64,000 nt of DNA from Verrucomicrobiota bacterium. Its GTDB lineage: Bacteria > Verrucomicrobiota > Verrucomicrobiia > Opitutales > UBA953. This document shows positions 9,278-18,211 of the stretch, piece by piece. The DNA is taken from contig JAURLX010000030.1 in the NCBI GenBank assembly GCA_030830965.1, forward strand, positions 43,310 to 107,309. The letters are read 5' to 3'. The notes under the pieces are model-generated. The model was given only the letters and a program-made list of their open reading frames with translations. It was not told the DNA's origin and did no database searches. Numbering within the stretch: position 1 is the first letter of the stretch; every line of letters starts with the position of its first letter. Position numbers and translations under genes: made by a program.

Positions 9278-10693
9278 TCAGGCCTTCAGACCGTGCAGAT
9301 TGGCCATGGAAATGCCAGAAAGCATTGCTCCGGTCACCCCGAGGAAGCCCTGGTCGGTGCCGATCAGGTAGAGGTTCGCGAGGTCGGTGCGGCCGTCGCG
9401 CCGCTTGACGGTCGAGCCGTAAATGGCGCCACCCACGTGTCCGGTGTACTTGCGCACGGTGCGGGGCGTGAACATGTCCGTGGAAACGACGGCCCCGTCG
9501 TGCGAGGCGTCGATCACGGCGGGGAGGTGACGGCGGGCGACGCGGTTGAGGCGGCCGAACCAGTCGGCCTTGCGGGCGCGGTACTCCTCCTCGGGCAGCG
9601 CGCACCAGGCGTCGTGCGAGGCCAGCGCAGTCACGCGCAGCCAGCCCTCCTCCAGCCGGCGCCCGGGACCGTAGTCGTAGTTGTTGGGGATGCAGATGAC
9701 GCCGGAGGAGGGGTCGACGAGCTCCGCGGGCGAACGGTAGGAGAACCGCTCGGCGTCGCAGAAGAAGACGATGGTGTCCTTCCAGCCGAACTCCGCGAAA
9801 TCATGGGCCCGATAGGTGGCGATGGTCTCCGCATAACCCAGCCGTCCGGCCTCCGCCGCACCCGCGTCGGCGGACAGGTCGGAACGCAGGCGCATGGTCT
9901 CCACGGCGCCCGCGGAGGAATAGACGGCGTCGGCCGTGACCTCAGAGCCGTCGTCAAGGATGAGCGCGGCCGCCCTGCCCTGCCGGACCTCGATGCGGCG
10001 GACGCCGCACTTCATGCGCCGCTCGACGCCGTGCTCGCGGCAGCGGTCGGTCAGCAGACGGATCACACGGCGCACGCCCTCGAAGGGACGGGCGAAACCT
10101 TCGTGGAAGAGGGATCTCCACATGATCGCGAATTGCGACACCTCGATGTCGTCCTCCAGCGCGCTCCCGTAGTAGCAGGTCGGAATGAGGAGGAGGTCCC
10201 GCAGGAGGGGGCTGGAAAGATGCCGGGCGAGGAGGTCGCGCGCGGAACCCCCATGGGCTTGGAGCGAGGCCTCGTCGAGCGCCGCGATCCAGGCGTCAAG
10301 CCGCCGGAAGCCGTCGACGTCGCCGGGGAAGGCCGCCGCCACGTCCGCCGCGAGGTGGGCGAAATCGTTGTCGATGCGCAGGGAGACGCCGCCCATCGTC
10401 ACGCGGGACCCCAGCTGGGGGCAGAGGTCGAGCTCCTCGCGGCGGATCCGCAGCTGGCGCATCAGCTTGACGAGCGGGGCGCCCTTCACCCCGTCCGGAA
10501 CCCAGTTCGTGAGGGCGTGCAGGCCGACGTCGTATTTCCGGACGCCCCGGGCGTAGAAGGAATTCAGCCCTCCGGGCGCGTTGTGCCGCTCGAGCACCAG
10601 CACCTTCCGGCCATACATGGAGAGGCGCACGGCCGCCGCCAGGCCGGACATGCCGGCGCCGATGATCGCGGCGTCATAATGCGTTTCGGACAC
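9278..10693 (-). CDS. FAD-dependent oxidoreductase, phytoene desaturase/carotenoid isomerase-like
   Basis: 471 aa. The N terminus AAIIGAGMSGLAAAVRLSMY is a dinucleotide-binding Rossmann motif, followed by VLVLERHNAPGGLNSFY, the FAD-ribose glutamate and GG region of the CrtI/CrtISO/retinol saturase group. YSSAGAVETMRL in the middle and GTDQGFLGVTGAMLSGISMA at the C terminus complete the FAD site. The start is GTG. Members desaturate, isomerise or saturate polyenes, but many family proteins are uncharacterised, so no pathway is claimed. It lies 40 nt downstream of the GT9 gene and 4 nt upstream of an MFS gene. Confidence 0.8.
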   Translation of the reverse strand: MSETHYDAAIIGAGMSGLAAAVRLSMYGRKVLVLERHNAPGGLNSFYARGVRKYDVGLHALTNWVPDGVKGAPLVKLMRQLRIRREELDLCPQLGSRVTMGGVSLRIDNDFAHLAADVAAAFPGDVDGFRRLDAWIAALDEASLQAHGGSARDLLARHLSSPLLRDLLLIPTCYYGSALEDDIEVSQFAIMWRSLFHEGFARPFEGVRRVIRLLTDRCREHGVERRMKCGVRRIEVRQGRAAALILDDGSEVTADAVYSSAGAVETMRLRSDLSADAGAAEAGRLGYAETIATYRAHDFAEFGWKDTIVFFCDAERFSYRSPAELVDPSSGVICIPNNYDYGPGRRLEEGWLRVTALASHDAWCALPEEEYRARKADWFGRLNRVARRHLPAVIDASHDGAVVSTDMFTPRTVRKYTGHVGGAIYGSTVKRRDGRTDLANLYLIGTDQGFLGVTGAMLSGISMANLHGLKA

Positions 10694-10733
10694 GCGGCCA
10701 CTCTCACCGCCGGAGCCGCGGGGTCAAGGTGCC

Positions 10734-11732
10734 TCAGCGGGAGGAGACGCGCAGCAGCTCCTCGGTCGCGCGGAGGATCTGCTCGGGCGTGACTCGGGCG
10801 AGCGCCCGGTCCATGCGACGGAGGTAGTCGGCCCTCGCCTCGCCCTCGAAGGGCGTGGCGTCAATCCTCACGGCCCTGCAGAGCACGCCCCAAGGCCTGG
10901 CGCGGGCGTAGTCGGAGGGGCCGTAGACGCCAAGCACCGGGGTGCCGACGGCGGCGGCGAGCTGAAGTACGGGCGAATCGACGCCAAGAAAAGCGCGGGC
11001 CCCTCGGATGAGCGAGGCGAGCTGGGAGAAACGCAGACGCCCCCCGGTGGACAGTGCTGAGGGACCGATGAGCCCGCAAAGCGCCTCGGCCATGATGCGC
11101 TCCTCCCCAGCCGGCCCGGCCGAGACGACGACGCGCTCGGCCTCGCCGCGGGCGACAAGCTCGCGGGCGACGGCGGCCCACTTGTCGATCTCGAGAATCC
11201 GCTCGGGGCGCGAAGCCCCGGGATGGAGGACGACGTAGCGTCCCTCGTCGAGGACGAGCCCGTGCTCCTGCATCCGCGACGGGGCGAACCACATCGCGGG
11301 CGGCTCGCAATGGAATCCGAAGGCCTGCGTGATCACCTCGTGGTCGCGCGCCGCCTCATGCGGGTCGACCGCACGGGCGGTCGCCTGCCGGTGGAAGAAA
11401 GGCGACCAGTGCCAGGGGGCGGCGCCCGCGCAGACGCGCCGCACGGCCCCGCTCAGCGCGGCGAGGCGCGTCGCCGGGGAGGGCCCACCCAGCGTCACGG
11501 CTACGTCGAAATGCTGGGCCCGGATCCGGGAGAGCAGCGCAAGGGAGCCGGCGCCCGGCTCCAGGGCCACCGTCTCGACCACCGCGGGGCAGCCCTCCAG
11601 GGCGGCCTCGGCGCCGGGACGGCAGACGAAGGTGAAGGCAGCGGCAGGGTGGCGTTCACGGACCGCGCGGAGACCCGCGGTGGCCGCGAGCGCGGCGCGG
11701 AGTCCGCCGAGCTTGACGATGAGCCCGCGCAT
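10734..11732 (-). CDS. Glycosyltransferase family 9 (heptosyltransferase-like)
   Basis: 332 aa GT-B enzyme. The N terminus MRGLIVKLGGLRAALAATA matches GT9 starts (in which Gly-Asp is common). VVLHPGASRPERILEIDKW is the donor-site region, and RFSQLASLIRGARAFLGVDS followed by AAAVGTPVLGVYGPSD is the conserved C-terminal block of ADP-heptose:LPS heptosyltransferases. It likely adds a heptose or related sugar to the LPS core on the cytoplasmic side. Its ATG overlaps the stop of the upstream MsbA-like gene by one base, so they are translationally coupled, in line with LPS synthesis and export together. Confidence 0.88.
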   Translation of the reverse strand: MRGLIVKLGGLRAALAATAGLRAVRERHPAAAFTFVCRPGAEAALEGCPAVVETVALEPGAGSLALLSRIRAQHFDVAVTLGGPSPATRLAALSGAVRRVCAGAAPWHWSPFFHRQATARAVDPHEAARDHEVITQAFGFHCEPPAMWFAPSRMQEHGLVLDEGRYVVLHPGASRPERILEIDKWAAVARELVARGEAERVVVSAGPAGEERIMAEALCGLIGPSALSTGGRLRFSQLASLIRGARAFLGVDSPVLQLAAAVGTPVLGVYGPSDYARARPWGVLCRAVRIDATPFEGEARADYLRRMDRALARVTPEQILRATEELLRVSSR

Positions 11733-13534
11733 CAGGCGGACCCCTGCGACTGCTCGTCCCAGAGCCGGCGGAAGAGCGCGTTGTCACGGTAGACCTGATC
11801 CCGCGGCCCGTCCGCCACGACCCGGCCTGCTTCAAAGACGAGGACGCGCGCGGCGTCGCGGATGGTGCTGAAGCGGTGCGCCACGATGAGCGTCGTGCGG
11901 CCCTTCATCAGCAGCGCCAGCGACTCGCGGACCCCCTTCTCGGATTCGGCGTCCAGGGCCGAGGTCGCCTCGTCGAGGATGAGGATAGGGGCGTCCTTAA
12001 GGAAGGCGCGGGCCACGGCCACGCGCTGACGCTGGCCGCCGGATAGGCGCGATCCACGCTCACCGACGCGCGTGGCAAAGCCTTCGGGCAGGGCTTCGAC
12101 AAAGGGCAGCGCCCCGGCCAGCCGGGCCGCCTCACGCACCTCCGTGTCGGAGGCGGAAGGTCGCCCGAGGCGGATGTTCTCCATCACCGTGTCGTCGAAG
12201 AGCACCGGCTCCTGGGAGACCACGGCCACGTTGGCGCGGAGGTCGCCCTGGAGGACCGAACGGACGTCCTGGCCGTCGACGAGGACGGCGCCTGCGCCCG
12301 GATCGAAGAACCGGGGGACGAGGTTGACGAAGGTGCTCTTGCCGGCGCCGCTCGGGCCGACGAGGGCGACCGACTGCCCCGCGGGGATCGTCAGCACGAC
12401 ATCCCTCAGCACGGGCTCGGCGCCGTATCCGAAGGTGACCCCGCGGAACTCCACCTCGCCGCGGACCCGGCCGAGCGGACGGGCGTCCGGCGCGTCCGCC
12501 ACTTCGGGCACGGCGTCCAAGACCTCCTCCAGCCGGACCAGTCCCGCGTCCGCGAGCGACATCAGGCTGGTGACACGACCAAGCTTCTTGATCGGCTCGT
12601 AGGCGAAGTACATGGCGCCCACGATGCCGAGCAGGTCCTGGTAGCGCATGCCGGCGTCGGCGCCCACCCACACGGCGCCAGCCACACCGAAGGCGGCCGC
12701 GACCTCGAGCAGAGGCGAGAGGGACTTGTCGTAACGCGCGATCTTCGACTGGATGCGCAGGCCCTCGCGGGAGGCGGCGCCGAAACGCGCCTGTTCGCGC
12801 GCCTGCAGGCCGTAGGCCCGGACTTCCCGGGGCGACTGCAGGTTCTCCACCACGATGCCGCCGAGGCTCGCGGAATTGGCGGCGGCCCTGCGGGCCCTGG
12901 TCTGGAGGGCGCGGCCGATCGCGCGAACAAGGAAGACCGAGAGGGGGATGACGGCCAGCGAGAGCAGGAACCACAGCCCGCCGGGCAGCGTGAGGCAGTT
13001 CCAGAGCACCCAGCCGGCGGCGAACACGAGCGTGAACGGCTGGATGACCAGGTCGGTGGAGACGTCCACCAGCACCAGCCTCACCGAGAGCACGTCGCCC
13101 GTGAGCCGCTGCAGCAGGTCACCCGTGCTGAACCGACCGAAGAATCCGAGGTGCAAGGACTGCAGGCGCGCGAAGGCGGCCGTGCGCACGGACTCGACCA
13201 CGCGCATGCCCGCGACGTTGACGCTGTAGCTGGCGGCGAACTGGGCGGCCCCGCGAAGGAGGAACACGGCCGGCAGGAAGGCCACGGCGAAAAAAGTCTC
13301 ATGCCCCACGGGCAGCGTCAGGGGCGACCAGCCCGTCCAGGCGGGGAAGGAAAGCAACGCCGCGGCGCGCTCGGCAGGGGTGCCGAACGTCGCGGGCAGC
13401 ACCCGCGAGAGGAGGAACGGCACCCCGAAGGCGCTGGTGGCCGAATAGAGCATCCCGAACAGAGCGGCCGACACGAGCAGCGTCCAACTGCCTCGCAGGT
13501 GGGGGAAATAACGCCTGTGCCTCCGGGTCAGCAC
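11732..13534 (-). CDS. ABC exporter, MsbA-like (lipid A/lipid flippase type)
   Basis: 600 aa half-transporter with six transmembrane helices (about residues 20-330) fused to a nucleotide-binding domain. Walker A is GPSGAGKSTFVNLV, the signature is LSGGQRQRVAVARAFL, Walker B is PILILDEATSALD, and the switch His is in TLIVAHRFSTI. The length and layout fit MsbA and related lipid exporters. The start is a GTG at 13534; the next Met lies inside the first helix. Coupling to a GT9 gene supports an LPS role, but drug or other lipid export cannot be excluded. Confidence 0.85.
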   Translation of the reverse strand: MLTRRHRRYFPHLRGSWTLLVSAALFGMLYSATSAFGVPFLLSRVLPATFGTPAERAAALLSFPAWTGWSPLTLPVGHETFFAVAFLPAVFLLRGAAQFAASYSVNVAGMRVVESVRTAAFARLQSLHLGFFGRFSTGDLLQRLTGDVLSVRLVLVDVSTDLVIQPFTLVFAAGWVLWNCLTLPGGLWFLLSLAVIPLSVFLVRAIGRALQTRARRAAANSASLGGIVVENLQSPREVRAYGLQAREQARFGAASREGLRIQSKIARYDKSLSPLLEVAAAFGVAGAVWVGADAGMRYQDLLGIVGAMYFAYEPIKKLGRVTSLMSLADAGLVRLEEVLDAVPEVADAPDARPLGRVRGEVEFRGVTFGYGAEPVLRDVVLTIPAGQSVALVGPSGAGKSTFVNLVPRFFDPGAGAVLVDGQDVRSVLQGDLRANVAVVSQEPVLFDDTVMENIRLGRPSASDTEVREAARLAGALPFVEALPEGFATRVGERGSRLSGGQRQRVAVARAFLKDAPILILDEATSALDAESEKGVRESLALLMKGRTTLIVAHRFSTIRDAARVLVFEAGRVVADGPRDQVYRDNALFRRLWDEQSQGSA

Positions 13535-13579
13535 CCTGAGAGGGTGGCCGTTCGGATACCCGGTGGAAACACCAAAACC

Positions 13580-14629
13580 TCAGCCCCTCGTCTTCTTCGG
13601 AAAGACGAAGGAGAGGCCCACGGACGCGGTCATGACGACGCCGATGACGGAGAGAGAGACGGTCGTGGGCACATGCACGACGCCCTTGTGCAGCATCCAG
13701 GCCGGGACCCAGCCCGCGGGCGCCCCGTCGACGCCCCCGAAGGAGGCGACCCAGGGCAGGATCATCTTGCAGCCAATGAAGCCGAGCACCAGGGCGAGCG
13801 CGGGCTTGAGGAATCGGAAGCGCTTGAGAAACCCGGCGATGGCGAAATACATCGAGCGGAGTCCGAGGACGGCGAAGATATTGGACGTGAACGCGATGAA
13901 ACGCTTCTCCTCGATGGAGAGGTCCGGCGGCAGGATGCCGAGGATCGCCGGGATGGAGTCGACTGCGAAGATCACGTCGGTCGCCTCGACCACGAACAGC
14001 ACCACGAAGAGCGGCGTGCAGACCAGCCTTCCGCCTTCGCGCGCCCAGAAGGCGTCGCCGTGGAACCGCGTCGTCACGGGGAGGAAGCGGCGGGCCATCC
14101 GTACGACGAACTGGTCGTCGACGGGCTTGCCGCCGTCGGCGTCCCCGGCGAGCACGAGTCGAAGGCCGGTGAAGACCAGGAACGCGCCGAAAAGGGGAAG
14201 GAGGAAGGTGAATCTCTCGACCGCCGCCACGCCTGCCACGACGAAGATCGCGCGCATGACCACCGCGCCGATGATGCCCCAGAAGAGCACGCGATGCTGG
14301 AGTCGGGCGGGAATCGCGAAATGCCCGAAGACGAGGATGAAGACGAAAAGATTGTCGACGGACAGGGCCAGCTCCAGGACGTAGCCGGCGGCGAAAAGTT
14401 GGGCGTCCTCCGGCCCTCGCCACGCGGACAGCATGAGGCCGAACCCGACGGCGAGGGAGAACCAGACAAGGCACCAGACAGCCGCCTCCTTGAGACTCGG
14501 GACATGAGCCCGGCGGTTGAACACCCCGAGATCCAAGGCCAGCATGAACGCGATGAACCCCAGGAACGCGGCCCACGCCCAGTGAGGAATCGCCGGGGAG
14601 GGCTCGGCCAAGAGCATCAGAGCATTCAC
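13580..14629 (-). CDS. TerC/Alx family integral membrane protein
   Basis: 349 aa with nine or so hydrophobic segments. Family hallmarks are LDLGVFNRRAHVPSLKEA near the N terminus, ALSVDNLFVFILVFGHFAIP and ATDVIFAVDSIPAILGI, each with the conserved acidic residues in membrane helices. TerC/Alx proteins are linked to tellurite resistance and to manganese export; which applies here is unknown. It lies 45 nt upstream of the MsbA-like gene and may begin a five-gene unit down to the MFS gene. I looked for a yybP-ykoY-type riboswitch upstream and saw none. Confidence 0.88.
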   Translation of the reverse strand: MNALMLLAEPSPAIPHWAWAAFLGFIAFMLALDLGVFNRRAHVPSLKEAAVWCLVWFSLAVGFGLMLSAWRGPEDAQLFAAGYVLELALSVDNLFVFILVFGHFAIPARLQHRVLFWGIIGAVVMRAIFVVAGVAAVERFTFLLPLFGAFLVFTGLRLVLAGDADGGKPVDDQFVVRMARRFLPVTTRFHGDAFWAREGGRLVCTPLFVVLFVVEATDVIFAVDSIPAILGILPPDLSIEEKRFIAFTSNIFAVLGLRSMYFAIAGFLKRFRFLKPALALVLGFIGCKMILPWVASFGGVDGAPAGWVPAWMLHKGVVHVPTTVSLSVIGVVMTASVGLSFVFPKKTRG

Positions 14630-14723
14630 TCAGGAAGGAGTGGCCGCCGTCCGGGCCTAGTCAAGCCGACCACTCCATCGGGGCTTGCCGACCGAGGCCC
14701 CAGGCCTCTGTATGAACGTCCGC

Positions 14724-14795
14724 GTTCCCGTAGTTCAACGGATAGAACATTGGTTTCCTAAACCGAGGATGTGGGTTCGATTCCCGCCGGGGACA
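14724..14795 (+). tRNA. tRNA-Arg (CCT)
   Basis: Cloverleaf on the plus strand: acceptor GTTCCCG pairs with CGGGGAC, anticodon stem TTGGT/ACCGA encloses TTCCTAA (anticodon CCT) and the T arm is GTGGG-TTCGATT-CCCGC. The next bases are GCG, so CCA is not encoded here, in contrast to tRNA-Val and tRNA-Phe in this window. Confidence 0.94.
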
Positions 14796-14809
14796 GCGGA
14801 GTCGGCCTC

Positions 14810-15961
14810 TCAGCGCTTGAGCCTGAACCCCTGTACGCGCGTGGAGGGCGACTTCCGGTAGATCGCGTCGACGTCGGCGACCTGCATGAAGACCCAAGGC
14901 GCGAGGATGCTGTCTCCGTTCTTGGTGAAGACGATGTCGTCCGCCACGTAGACGCAGGTGTGCAGGCCGTCTGAATTGTCGAGGAAGCAGAGGACGTCGC
15001 CGAACTTGTAGGGGGCGTCCACGACCTCGTACTTCTCGAGGAGATAGGAGGCGGCCAGACGCGTGTCCAAGAGGAAGTCCTGGGGGATCGGGGCGAAGAA
15101 GTTGAGGGACGTCCAGTGACAGTCGGGGAACCGCCCCTTCACGCCGAGCTCGAGCTCGGGATAGGTGTAGATCTTCTGCCGCATGAGGGACGGCAGGAAG
15201 TTGCTCACGTCGATCGTCTGCTCGGCGCGGCGGTTGGCGACCGCGGAGAGGAAGGGGAGCCGGGCGGACTCGGACCGCCCTCCGGTCCAGTAGTCGAGAA
15301 ACTGCTTGCGGTCCACGGTCACCGGCAGCTTGAGCGAGACGATCAGGGTCCGCACGCGGGTCACGGAGCGGAACACCGTCTGAACCTCGTCCTGGTTGCG
15401 CGCCAGGCTGAGAAGCACGTTGATGTCGCTGAACACCATGGCCCCGCCGCGCTTCCAGACGAGACGACGGAACACCTCTCGCTGCTCCGCGTTGAGATTG
15501 GAGGTCTCCAACCAGTCATCGACGTCCTGACCGACGATGAAGACGGGGTCGCGCTGGAACTCGTTGGCCGGATACTTGGCCAGTTCAAGGTAGAGGGCGG
15601 AGCGAACAGGGATGTCCAGCGACAGCAGCTCGTCCACCGTCGGGAAGATGGTGATGGCGTTGCCGGAGGCGACCTTGCGGGCGGGGGCCATGAGGCGATC
15701 CACCAGCTCATCCTTGAGGCCGGCGGCGTGAAGCGAGGCGCGTACGGACTGCTCGCTGGCCTGGTCGAATGTCCACTTGGTCGTCGAGTTGGGCTTGGCC
15801 GCGGCGGCAAGCAGGTTGTCGGGTGCCTCGAGGAAGGCCGTGCGCACCTCCAGGTCGCCCCAAGGCCCGGGCTTGGCACGCCAGACGGGCTCCTTGGCGT
15901 TGGCTCCTTCCGCAGCCATCAGCACGAAAGGCAGGAGAATCAGGGCGAATACGTTGTACAT
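14810..15961 (-). CDS. Exported protein with possible NlpC/P60-like C-terminal domain
   Basis: 383 aa. A signal peptide covers about residues 1-22 (MYNVFALILLPFVLMAAEG). Residues 30-270 are not recognised. The C-terminal third has FPDCHWTSLNFFAP, then YKFGDVLCFLDNSDGLHTCV and YVADDIVFTKNG, which resembles the Cys, GD and His blocks of NlpC/P60 cysteine peptidases (DCSGLVxxx, GDLVFF, HVGIYxGxxxHA). If so, the nucleophile would be the Cys in PDCHW and the base the His in GLHTC. Peptidoglycan or another amide would then be the substrate. The similarity is motif-level only. It ends 15 nt beyond tRNA-Arg on the opposite strand. Confidence 0.5.
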   Translation of the reverse strand: MYNVFALILLPFVLMAAEGANAKEPVWRAKPGPWGDLEVRTAFLEAPDNLLAAAAKPNSTTKWTFDQASEQSVRASLHAAGLKDELVDRLMAPARKVASGNAITIFPTVDELLSLDIPVRSALYLELAKYPANEFQRDPVFIVGQDVDDWLETSNLNAEQREVFRRLVWKRGGAMVFSDINVLLSLARNQDEVQTVFRSVTRVRTLIVSLKLPVTVDRKQFLDYWTGGRSESARLPFLSAVANRRAEQTIDVSNFLPSLMRQKIYTYPELELGVKGRFPDCHWTSLNFFAPIPQDFLLDTRLAASYLLEKYEVVDAPYKFGDVLCFLDNSDGLHTCVYVADDIVFTKNGDSILAPWVFMQVADVDAIYRKSPSTRVQGFRLKR

Positions 15962-16114
15962 GTACGTTTACTTAGTTTTTACACACGGGCGCGCGCTGAT
16001 GTTCGGTTATCTGGAGGAACACCATGATATGAAGAAGGTAGCATCACCTGCGAGTCTAAAACAGGAGTTTTAGCCGTTGCCGCCGGCGAAGGCGGGACTA
16101 CCCAAGGGGGGTCA

Positions 16115-17191
16115 GTGAACAAATCATCCTCAAAACGAGGGGGTAAAAGAGGCGCCCGGCCCTCCCCCCGACGCCCCCGACAAGGGGTCGCCGCCTCCAC
16201 GTCCACCCCGGAGGCCGCCAAAGGCCGGGAGGACCAGCGCATCGGGCTGCTGATCGATGCGGACAATGTCTCCCACCAACACCTCCCCACGCTGAGGAAA
16301 TTCATCGGGGAGACGCCGCTTATCTCCGCCCGGGCCTACGGGGACTTCCAAGGCAGACTCAGCGGCTGGCGGGCCGCCGCCGCCGAATGGCCGGAGCTGG
16401 AACTAGTGGACCAGCGCAGCTACACCCCGGGCAAGAACGCCGCGGACATGCGCATGACGATCGACGCGGTCAAGCTGCTCGCCGGAGCCAGCCCGCCCAC
16501 GACGCTGGTCTTCGTGACCAACGACAGCGACTTCACCCCGGTGGTGGAGGACGCCAAGCGGCTGGGCGTGCGCATCGTAGTCATGGGCGAGCGTACGCAT
16601 CGCGCGCTGCGTTCCACCGCCCACCATTACCTCAATCTCACGGAACTGCGCGAACGTCTGGAGGCCGAGGCCGACTCGAAGTCGGATCCTCGGCGCGCCC
16701 TCGAGCTCCTGTCCAAGGCGATGCGACTGCTCGCACCCAAGTCGAAGGCTGAGGCCCTCGCGCTGCTCGACGAGCTCGACGCGCTGCTGCCCGGGATCAG
16801 CTTCGGTCCGGCGTCCAGGCCGCCGCGCGAACCACGGGCGGCCAAGGAGCCCCGCCAGACGCAGGGCTCGGGACGCGGACGACGCCGGACGGCCGCGGCC
16901 GAAGCGGCGCCCACGCCATCCGCCGCCAGCCAGGCCGAGACCGAGATGCGCCGGCAGAAACTCCTCGCCTGCGACGGACTGGTCGAGGCGCTCGTGGCCA
17001 CGGCCGGGGAGCAGAAGACCGGGGATGGGTGGATGAAGGTCGAGTTCCTCAAGAAGGACTTCCTGCGCCTGCACCCCGGCCTCGAGGCCGACGCACCCCG
17101 TTACGCCAAGTTCTACCGGATGCTCGAGGATACCGGGCGGTTCGAGACGGAGATGCGGGGCTCCACGGTCTACACCAGGCTCAAGGCCTGA
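16115..17191 (+). CDS. NYN-domain (LabA/PIN-like) protein with OST-HTH/LOTUS C terminus
   Basis: 358 aa. After a basic Ser/Arg/Lys-rich N terminus (1-40), a NYN domain spans about 41-180: GLLIDADNVSHQHL (Asp48, Asp50), KNAADMRMTIDAVKLL (Asp111) and FVTNDSDFTPVV (Asp137, Asp139) give the acidic metal centre of PIN-like RNases. A low-complexity Arg/Ala linker leads to a C-terminal winged-helix region (about 280-356, VEALVATAGEQ to STVYTRLKA) of OST-HTH/LOTUS type, which binds RNA in other proteins. A GTG start at 16115 is preceded by AAGGGGGG, one of the few Shine-Dalgarno-like leaders here. Predicted RNA-processing or RNA-surveillance nuclease. Confidence 0.82.
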   Translation: MNKSSSKRGGKRGARPSPRRPRQGVAASTSTPEAAKGREDQRIGLLIDADNVSHQHLPTLRKFIGETPLISARAYGDFQGRLSGWRAAAAEWPELELVDQRSYTPGKNAADMRMTIDAVKLLAGASPPTTLVFVTNDSDFTPVVEDAKRLGVRIVVMGERTHRALRSTAHHYLNLTELRERLEAEADSKSDPRRALELLSKAMRLLAPKSKAEALALLDELDALLPGISFGPASRPPREPRAAKEPRQTQGSGRGRRRTAAAEAAPTPSAASQAETEMRRQKLLACDGLVEALVATAGEQKTGDGWMKVEFLKKDFLRLHPGLEADAPRYAKFYRMLEDTGRFETEMRGSTVYTRLKA

Positions 17192-17197
17192 GGGAAA

Positions 17198-18211
17198 TCA
17201 GCGCGCGGGCCGACCGATCGTGCGGGCCAAGAAATCAAGGGTCGCCTCCGCGATGTCGGCGGTGGTCGACGAGGAGGCGACGGGCCTGCCGCCGACCACG
17301 CCCGTGCGCCTCCACGAGGCGCCCTTCGGATGAAGGTCGAAGGTGTGCGGCGCGCCCTCTACGACGACCAGCTCATGGTCCACGCCGGCCGCAGCCAGCG
17401 CCCGCGCCATGACCTCGGACTGCTCGAGGGCGACGGTGGTATCGGCGGTGCCGTGCAGGATGAGCACAGGCGGATCGCCAGCCCCGGCCTGATGAACGGG
17501 CAGGTAATCCTTCTGCCGCTCGGACGGGACGCCGGGGACTTCGCCACGCCCGTGCTTGGAAAAGTCCGTCACGCCGTACATGTCGATGACGGCGGAGACT
17601 TTGGCGGAATGCCTCGAGGCCGGGTCGCCACCCGGCCCGGTCCGGTCATCCGAGAGGCCCACCATCAAAGCCAGATAGCCGCCGGCGGAGCCGCCCGCGA
17701 CGGCGATGCGCCCGGCGTCGAGGCCGAGCAGGTCAGCGTTGGCGCGCATCCAGCGGACGGCGGCGCGGCAGTCCGCGATGTTGCGCGGCCAGACGACGGG
17801 ATCGGACTTCGGCCCGAGGGCGTAGTTGCAGCTCACCACCACGTAGCCGGCGCGGGCGAGGTCGGCGCTGACGCTCGACGAGCGGTATTCAGCCTTGTCG
17901 CCCCCGGTGAAGCCGCCGCCATGGATGAAAAGCACCCCGGGTTGGCGCACCTTGAGGTCGCGGCCATGCTGGACATACAGGTCGAGGCGTTCCTTGCGGT
18001 CGGGAGGGAGGAAGGCGAGGTCGCTGAGCCGATGCACGGGCGGCGGTAGATCCATGGTATAGAAGCGACCCATGGCCGCCTCGATCAGGCCGGGCAGTTC
18101 CGCGAGGCCGGCTTGTCCGGGGGGCGAAAGTTCGAAGATCTTGGCCGGGACCTTCTTGCCCTGCGCAAGCAGGACGGAGCAGGAGAGAAGCAGGATGAGC
18201 AGGGTACGCAT
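17198..18211 (-). CDS. Exported alpha/beta-hydrolase esterase (BD-FAE/acetyl-xylan esterase-like)
   Basis: 337 aa with a signal peptide (MRTLLILLLSCSVLLAQG). Oxyanion motif FIHGGGFTGGDK (around 95-106), nucleophile elbow GGSAGG (Ser175), acid in HGTADTTV and His in EGAPHTFDLH form a complete triad of the hormone-sensitive lipase/BD-FAE type. Such exported enzymes often deacylate plant or algal polysaccharides. It is convergent with the NYN gene with a 6-nt gap. A strong hairpin directly abuts its start codon. Confidence 0.85.
   Translation of the reverse strand: MRTLLILLLSCSVLLAQGKKVPAKIFELSPPGQAGLAELPGLIEAAMGRFYTMDLPPPVHRLSDLAFLPPDRKERLDLYVQHGRDLKVRQPGVLFIHGGGFTGGDKAEYRSSSVSADLARAGYVVVSCNYALGPKSDPVVWPRNIADCRAAVRWMRANADLLGLDAGRIAVAGGSAGGYLALMVGLSDDRTGPGGDPASRHSAKVSAVIDMYGVTDFSKHGRGEVPGVPSERQKDYLPVHQAGAGDPPVLILHGTADTTVALEQSEVMARALAAAGVDHELVVVEGAPHTFDLHPKGASWRRTGVVGGRPVASSSTTADIAEATLDFLARTIGRPAR

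Noticed and set aside
14630..14723. yybP-ykoY (manganese) riboswitch upstream of the TerC gene
   Set aside because: No recognisable conserved loop motifs; only an imperfect GGAGTGG/CCACTCC inverted repeat, too weak to call.
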